From Thiotrichales bacterium HSG1 (lineage in GTDB: Bacteria > Pseudomonadota > Gammaproteobacteria > Beggiatoales > Beggiatoaceae): a stretch of 7,892 nucleotides of DNA. Position 1 is the stretch's first letter. Every line of letters begins with the position of its first letter. Where the stretch lies: contig JAUCGN010000078.1 of the NCBI GenBank assembly GCA_030378125.1, positions 1-7,892 of the forward strand. Reading direction: 5' to 3'. A program made the translations under genes and the position numbers. Shown piece by piece: positions 7,291-7,892 of this stretch. The notes below the pieces were generated by a model. That model was given only the letters and a program-made list of their open reading frames with translations, did no database searches and was not told the DNA's origin.

Positions 7291-7313
7291 CCACTCAACA
7301 CCATTGTTAGTGG
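7291..7313 (-). other. Bulged stem-loop between the SPOR and Sel1 genes
   Basis: On the minus strand CCACT-AACA and TGTT-G-AGTGG pair as 5+4 base pairs with a single bulged G, closing a four-base ATGG loop. It starts about 30 bp after the SPOR stop codon. There is no T-run after it on either strand, so it is not a standard intrinsic terminator. It may protect a transcript 3' end, slow polymerase, or attenuate read-through into the Sel1-cytochrome genes. Confidence 0.4.
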
Positions 7314-7342
7314 TTGAATTATCCTTGGTAACTTCAATATTT

Positions 7343-7892
7343 TTATTTAGCAGAAAATTTTAATAGGATACTAGAAATATTATTTTCTGTCAGTAAAGCT
7401 CTAGTTTGATTAAGCTTTTTCAAATTAGTAAAAGGTCCGATCTGCACTCTATAACCATATTCAGTGCTACTAAACTTTGTTTGAACAACATTAGTTGATA
7501 TACCAAGGGAAAATAAATATTTTTTTAATCCTTCAGCTTCTTTTTTGCCTTTAAACAAACCAACTTGTAGCAAATATTCACCTTTAACAGTTATTTCTAA
7601 AGGCTCTTTTTTATCACTTTCATTGTCACTTTTTGTCGGAATTTTAATTTCATGACCGGGCAATATATCGTAAAAATCAAACCGATCAGGATTATTATCC
7701 TTAGGGTTAGAAGAATCAGCCACTGGTGGAACCGATATTGTTGGTGAAGTCTGAGTTTGTTCAGGTGGCAAACTATGAGGAGCAAATTCCTTTAAATAGA
7801 CTAAAAAAGAAATTAAAATACCTATAACTATTCCAGCCAATAACCATGCCCATCCAGATGGGCAATCAGCAGAATCATGATTTGAAGACAAA
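7343..7892 (-). CDS. SPOR-domain inner-membrane protein, FtsN-like (5' end at or beyond window edge)
   Basis: About 182 visible residues. One transmembrane helix (about 14-33, starting at the GWAWLLAG motif) is followed by a Pro/Ser/Asp-rich periplasmic linker, the conserved FDFYDILPG motif (71-79), and a C-terminal SPOR domain (about 105-180) with LLQVGLF and GYRVQIGPF, the two repeated beta-strand motifs of the fold. SPOR domains bind glycan strands lacking stem peptides at the division septum, so a division or peptidoglycan role is likely. Proteins with this FDFY..LP motif are commonly encoded beside argS in gammaproteobacteria; that neighbour would lie off the right edge. The only start inside the window is a TTG at 7891. 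Relatives usually have a longer basic, Arg-rich N-terminus before the membrane helix, so the true start is probably outside. The C-terminus is complete. Confidence 0.85.
   Translation of the reverse strand, partial: LSSNHDSADCPSGWAWLLAGIVIGILISFLVYLKEFAPHSLPPEQTQTSPTISVPPVADSSNPKDNNPDRFDFYDILPGHEIKIPTKSDNESDKKEPLEITVKGEYLLQVGLFKGKKEAEGLKKYLFSLGISTNVVQTKFSSTEYGYRVQIGPFTNLKKLNQTRALLTENNISSILLKFSAK

Noticed and set aside
7597..7785. 62-codon minus-strand frame inside the SPOR gene
   Set aside because: Overlaps the linker region of the SPOR protein in another frame and has no family resemblance.

Overview
The window is AT-rich (GC about one third, estimated by eye). All five recognisable genes lie on the minus strand, so they are transcribed from high to low coordinates. 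The gene families point to a Gram-negative proteobacterium, most likely a gammaproteobacterium: a YhdP-type AsmA-like protein, a secretin with a type II-like N-terminus, a two-haem c4-type cytochrome, and an FtsN-like SPOR protein with the FDFY..LPG motif. A Sel1-repeat protein and extended intergenic palindromes would fit a free-living or large sulfur-type gammaproteobacterium, but nothing here fixes the genus.

In transcription order: (1) 7892-7343, an inner-membrane SPOR-domain protein whose true start probably lies past the right edge. (2) 7342-7198, a gap with a bulged stem-loop and a small palindrome. (3) 7197-5824, a membrane-anchored Sel1-repeat protein with 11 repeats. (4) 5801-5163, a secreted dihaem c4-like cytochrome 22 bp downstream of the Sel1 gene, almost certainly in the same operon. 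(5) 5162-4760, about 400 bp without a convincing gene; its centre is a nested inverted-repeat element of about 135 bp, resembling a MITE or REP sequence. (6) 4759-689, a full-length YhdP homologue of 1356 residues. (7) 688-520, a short gap with a plausible sigma70-type promoter and an upstream palindrome. (8) 519-1, the first 173 residues of a lipoprotein-type secretin, cut by the left edge.

Every gene acts in the envelope: septal peptidoglycan binding (SPOR), periplasmic scaffolding (Sel1), periplasmic electron transfer (cytochrome), phospholipid traffic to the outer membrane (YhdP) and protein export across the outer membrane (secretin). Apart from the Sel1-cytochrome pair, the spacing does not suggest one functional unit. 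I see no RNA genes, CRISPR array, transposase or recognisable defence system. The points most worth following are the nested palindromic element, the Sel1-cytochrome pairing and the lipobox on the secretin.
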